Origin: Bacteroidia bacterium
Lineage (GTDB): Bacteria > Bacteroidota > Bacteroidia > UKL13-3
Length of the DNA: 44,791 bases
Reading direction: 5' to 3'
Assembly: GCA_025454975.1 (NCBI GenBank)
Contig: JALONK010000025.1
Span: 1 to 44,791 of the forward strand
Positions 43,525-44,791 of this stretch are shown here, one piece after another; positions within the stretch are counted from its first letter, which is position 1, and every line of letters starts with the position of its first letter. The notes beneath the pieces are model-generated. The model saw nothing but the letters and a program-made list of their open reading frames with translations. It made no database searches and was not told the origin of the DNA. The position numbers were made by a program, and so were the translations under genes.

Positions 43525-44791
43525 GTTTTTTACGTGGTAAATTGGTTACTTTATTTTCTAACATTTGAAATGCTTTTATCACCTTCAAACGGGTTTCTTC
43601 CGGGAATATTACTTCATCAATAAATCCGCGTTCAGCAGCACGATATGGGTTTGCGAATAAAGTAGCATATTCTTTTTCTTTTTTTGCTAATTCTGCTTCA
43701 TGATCGGTTGCTGCATCTATTTCTTTTTTAAATATTATTTCGGCTGCACCTTTTGCTCCCATTACTGCGATTTCTGCTGTTGGCCATGCAAAATTAATAT
43801 CGCATCCTATGTGTTTACTGTTCATCACATCATACGCACCTCCATAGGCTTTGCGGGTAATTACAGTAACTCGTGGAACAGTTGCCTCACAAAATGCATA
43901 TAAGAGTTTAGCACCATTTGTAATAATTGCATTCCATTCTTGGTCGGTTCCCGGTAAAAAGCCGGGTACATCTTCAAATACCAACAATGGAATATTAAAA
44001 GCATCACAAAAACGAACAAATCTTGCACCTTTTTGTGATGCATGAATATCTAAACAACCTGCCAATTGTGATGGTTGGTTTCCAACAATCCCAATACTTT
44101 TTCCTGCTAATCGTGCAAACCCTACAACAATGTTTTCAGCAAAATTTTTATGAACTTCATAAAAGCTGCCTTCATCAGCGATTTGTTCAATTACTTCCCG
44201 CATATCATACGGTTGGTTTGGATTCTCCGGTACAATATTTTTTAATCCTTCTCGCAATTCAGTACCTTTTTCATAATTGATTGAAGGTGCTTTTTCTTCG
44301 CAGTTTTGAGGAATATAACTTAAAAGTTTTTTTAATTGTTGTATGGCATCTATTTCGTTGGCAGCAGTGAAATGTGCAACTCCGCTTTTGGTTGAATGCA
44401 CTGAAGCGCCTCCAAGTTCGTGTTACCGTTTTTACCACATTTGGACCGGTAACAAACATATACGAGGTGTTTTCAACCATCATAATAAAATCTGTAATAG
44501 CAGGACTATAAACAGCACCTCCTGCACAAGGTCCCATAATTACAGATAATTGCGGAATCACGCCACTGGCTAGGGTATTTCTATAAAAAATATCAGCATA
44601 ACCACCTAAGGATACTACACCTTCCTGAATACGAGCTCCTCCGCTGTCATTCAATCCAATTACTGGAGCACCATTTTTCATCGCCAAATCCATTACGCGG
44701 CATATCTTTTCTGCATGCGCTTCAGCTAAAGATCCTCCCATTACGGTGAAGTCCTGTGAGAAAACATATACCAATCTGCCGTTGATGGTGC
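43505..44791 (-). pseudogene. Acyl-CoA carboxylase beta subunit, frameshifted, partial
   Basis: Two frames together encode the carboxyltransferase (beta) subunit of a propionyl/methylmalonyl-type acyl-CoA carboxylase. The first part (44791 down to about 44402, gene cut by the window end) has [38 protein letters not shown] and [13 protein letters not shown]. The second part (44401-43505) has [49 protein letters not shown] and ends KKHGNIPL. At the junction the family reads about [20 protein letters not shown]; here VT is followed out of frame by [11 protein letters not shown]. Seven codons less one base, about 20 bases, are missing, which breaks the frame. Either a real mutation or an assembly error is possible. 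The function is clear; the disruption is an inference. Confidence 0.85.

Noticed and set aside
44271-44791. Carboxylase split as programmed frameshifting
   Set aside because: There is no slippery heptamer at the junction, and residues conserved in the family are missing, so a deletion fits better than recoding.

Overview
The window is AT-rich, gene-dense bacterial chromosome from a member of the Bacteroidota. The supporting signs are a type IX secretion sorting tail (19347-20780), Bacteroidota-type promoter boxes (TAnnTTTG, in two cases with TTTG about 20 bases upstream), large outer-membrane barrels, and family members typical of the phylum (GH3-like adenylating enzyme, MuiA-like protein, DUF2027/Smr protein, 7TMR-DISM kinase). 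I cannot place it below phylum; a Chitinophagales- or Flavobacteriales-like lineage is a guess. I see no tRNA, rRNA, CRISPR array, intact insertion sequence or prophage.

Layout. 1-1038: no intact gene, but a dense array of eight short palindromes mixed with fossil gene ends (the C-terminus of a restriction-methylase-like protein, and the start of a REP-associated transposase). 1039-2898 (-): lemA and two TPM-domain genes. 3038-5904 (+): GT9 glycosyltransferase, a lipoprotein and a serine hydrolase. 5905-14087 (-): hldD, a very large NtrY-like sensor kinase and a giant outer-membrane barrel, tightly packed. 14265-16378 (+): queD, a lipoprotein and fabD. 16475-19182 (-): a DUF2339 membrane protein and a small protein. 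19347-22886 (+): a T9SS cargo protein, a lipid kinase and an asparaginase. 22888-26615 (-): LpoB-like and COG3014-like lipoproteins, a YciO protein and a beta-propeller. 26724-29954 (-): an azurin-like lipoprotein and an AsmA-family protein.

30004-35499 (-), with a divergent gene at 35599-36072 (+), is the most unusual part. It is a translationally coupled operon: ThiF/E1-like adenylating protein, GNAT/autoinducer-synthase-like protein, 7TMR-DISM histidine kinase, REC-histidine kinase and single-domain REC protein, facing a paralogous REC protein. No carrier protein, DNA-binding output or catalytic E1 cysteine is apparent. My inference is a self-contained system that makes or modifies a small molecule and senses it; I know of no described function for this combination.

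36069-44791 (-) is a long run of housekeeping and envelope genes: an acyl-CoA carboxylase beta subunit (cut by the window end and carrying an apparent frameshift near 44401), MuiA-like, GH3-like, dxr, rseP, an exported protein and a Smr-domain protein. Envelope biogenesis is the common theme outside the signalling operon: heptose supply, lipoproteins, outer-membrane barrels, AsmA, RseP and LpoB.
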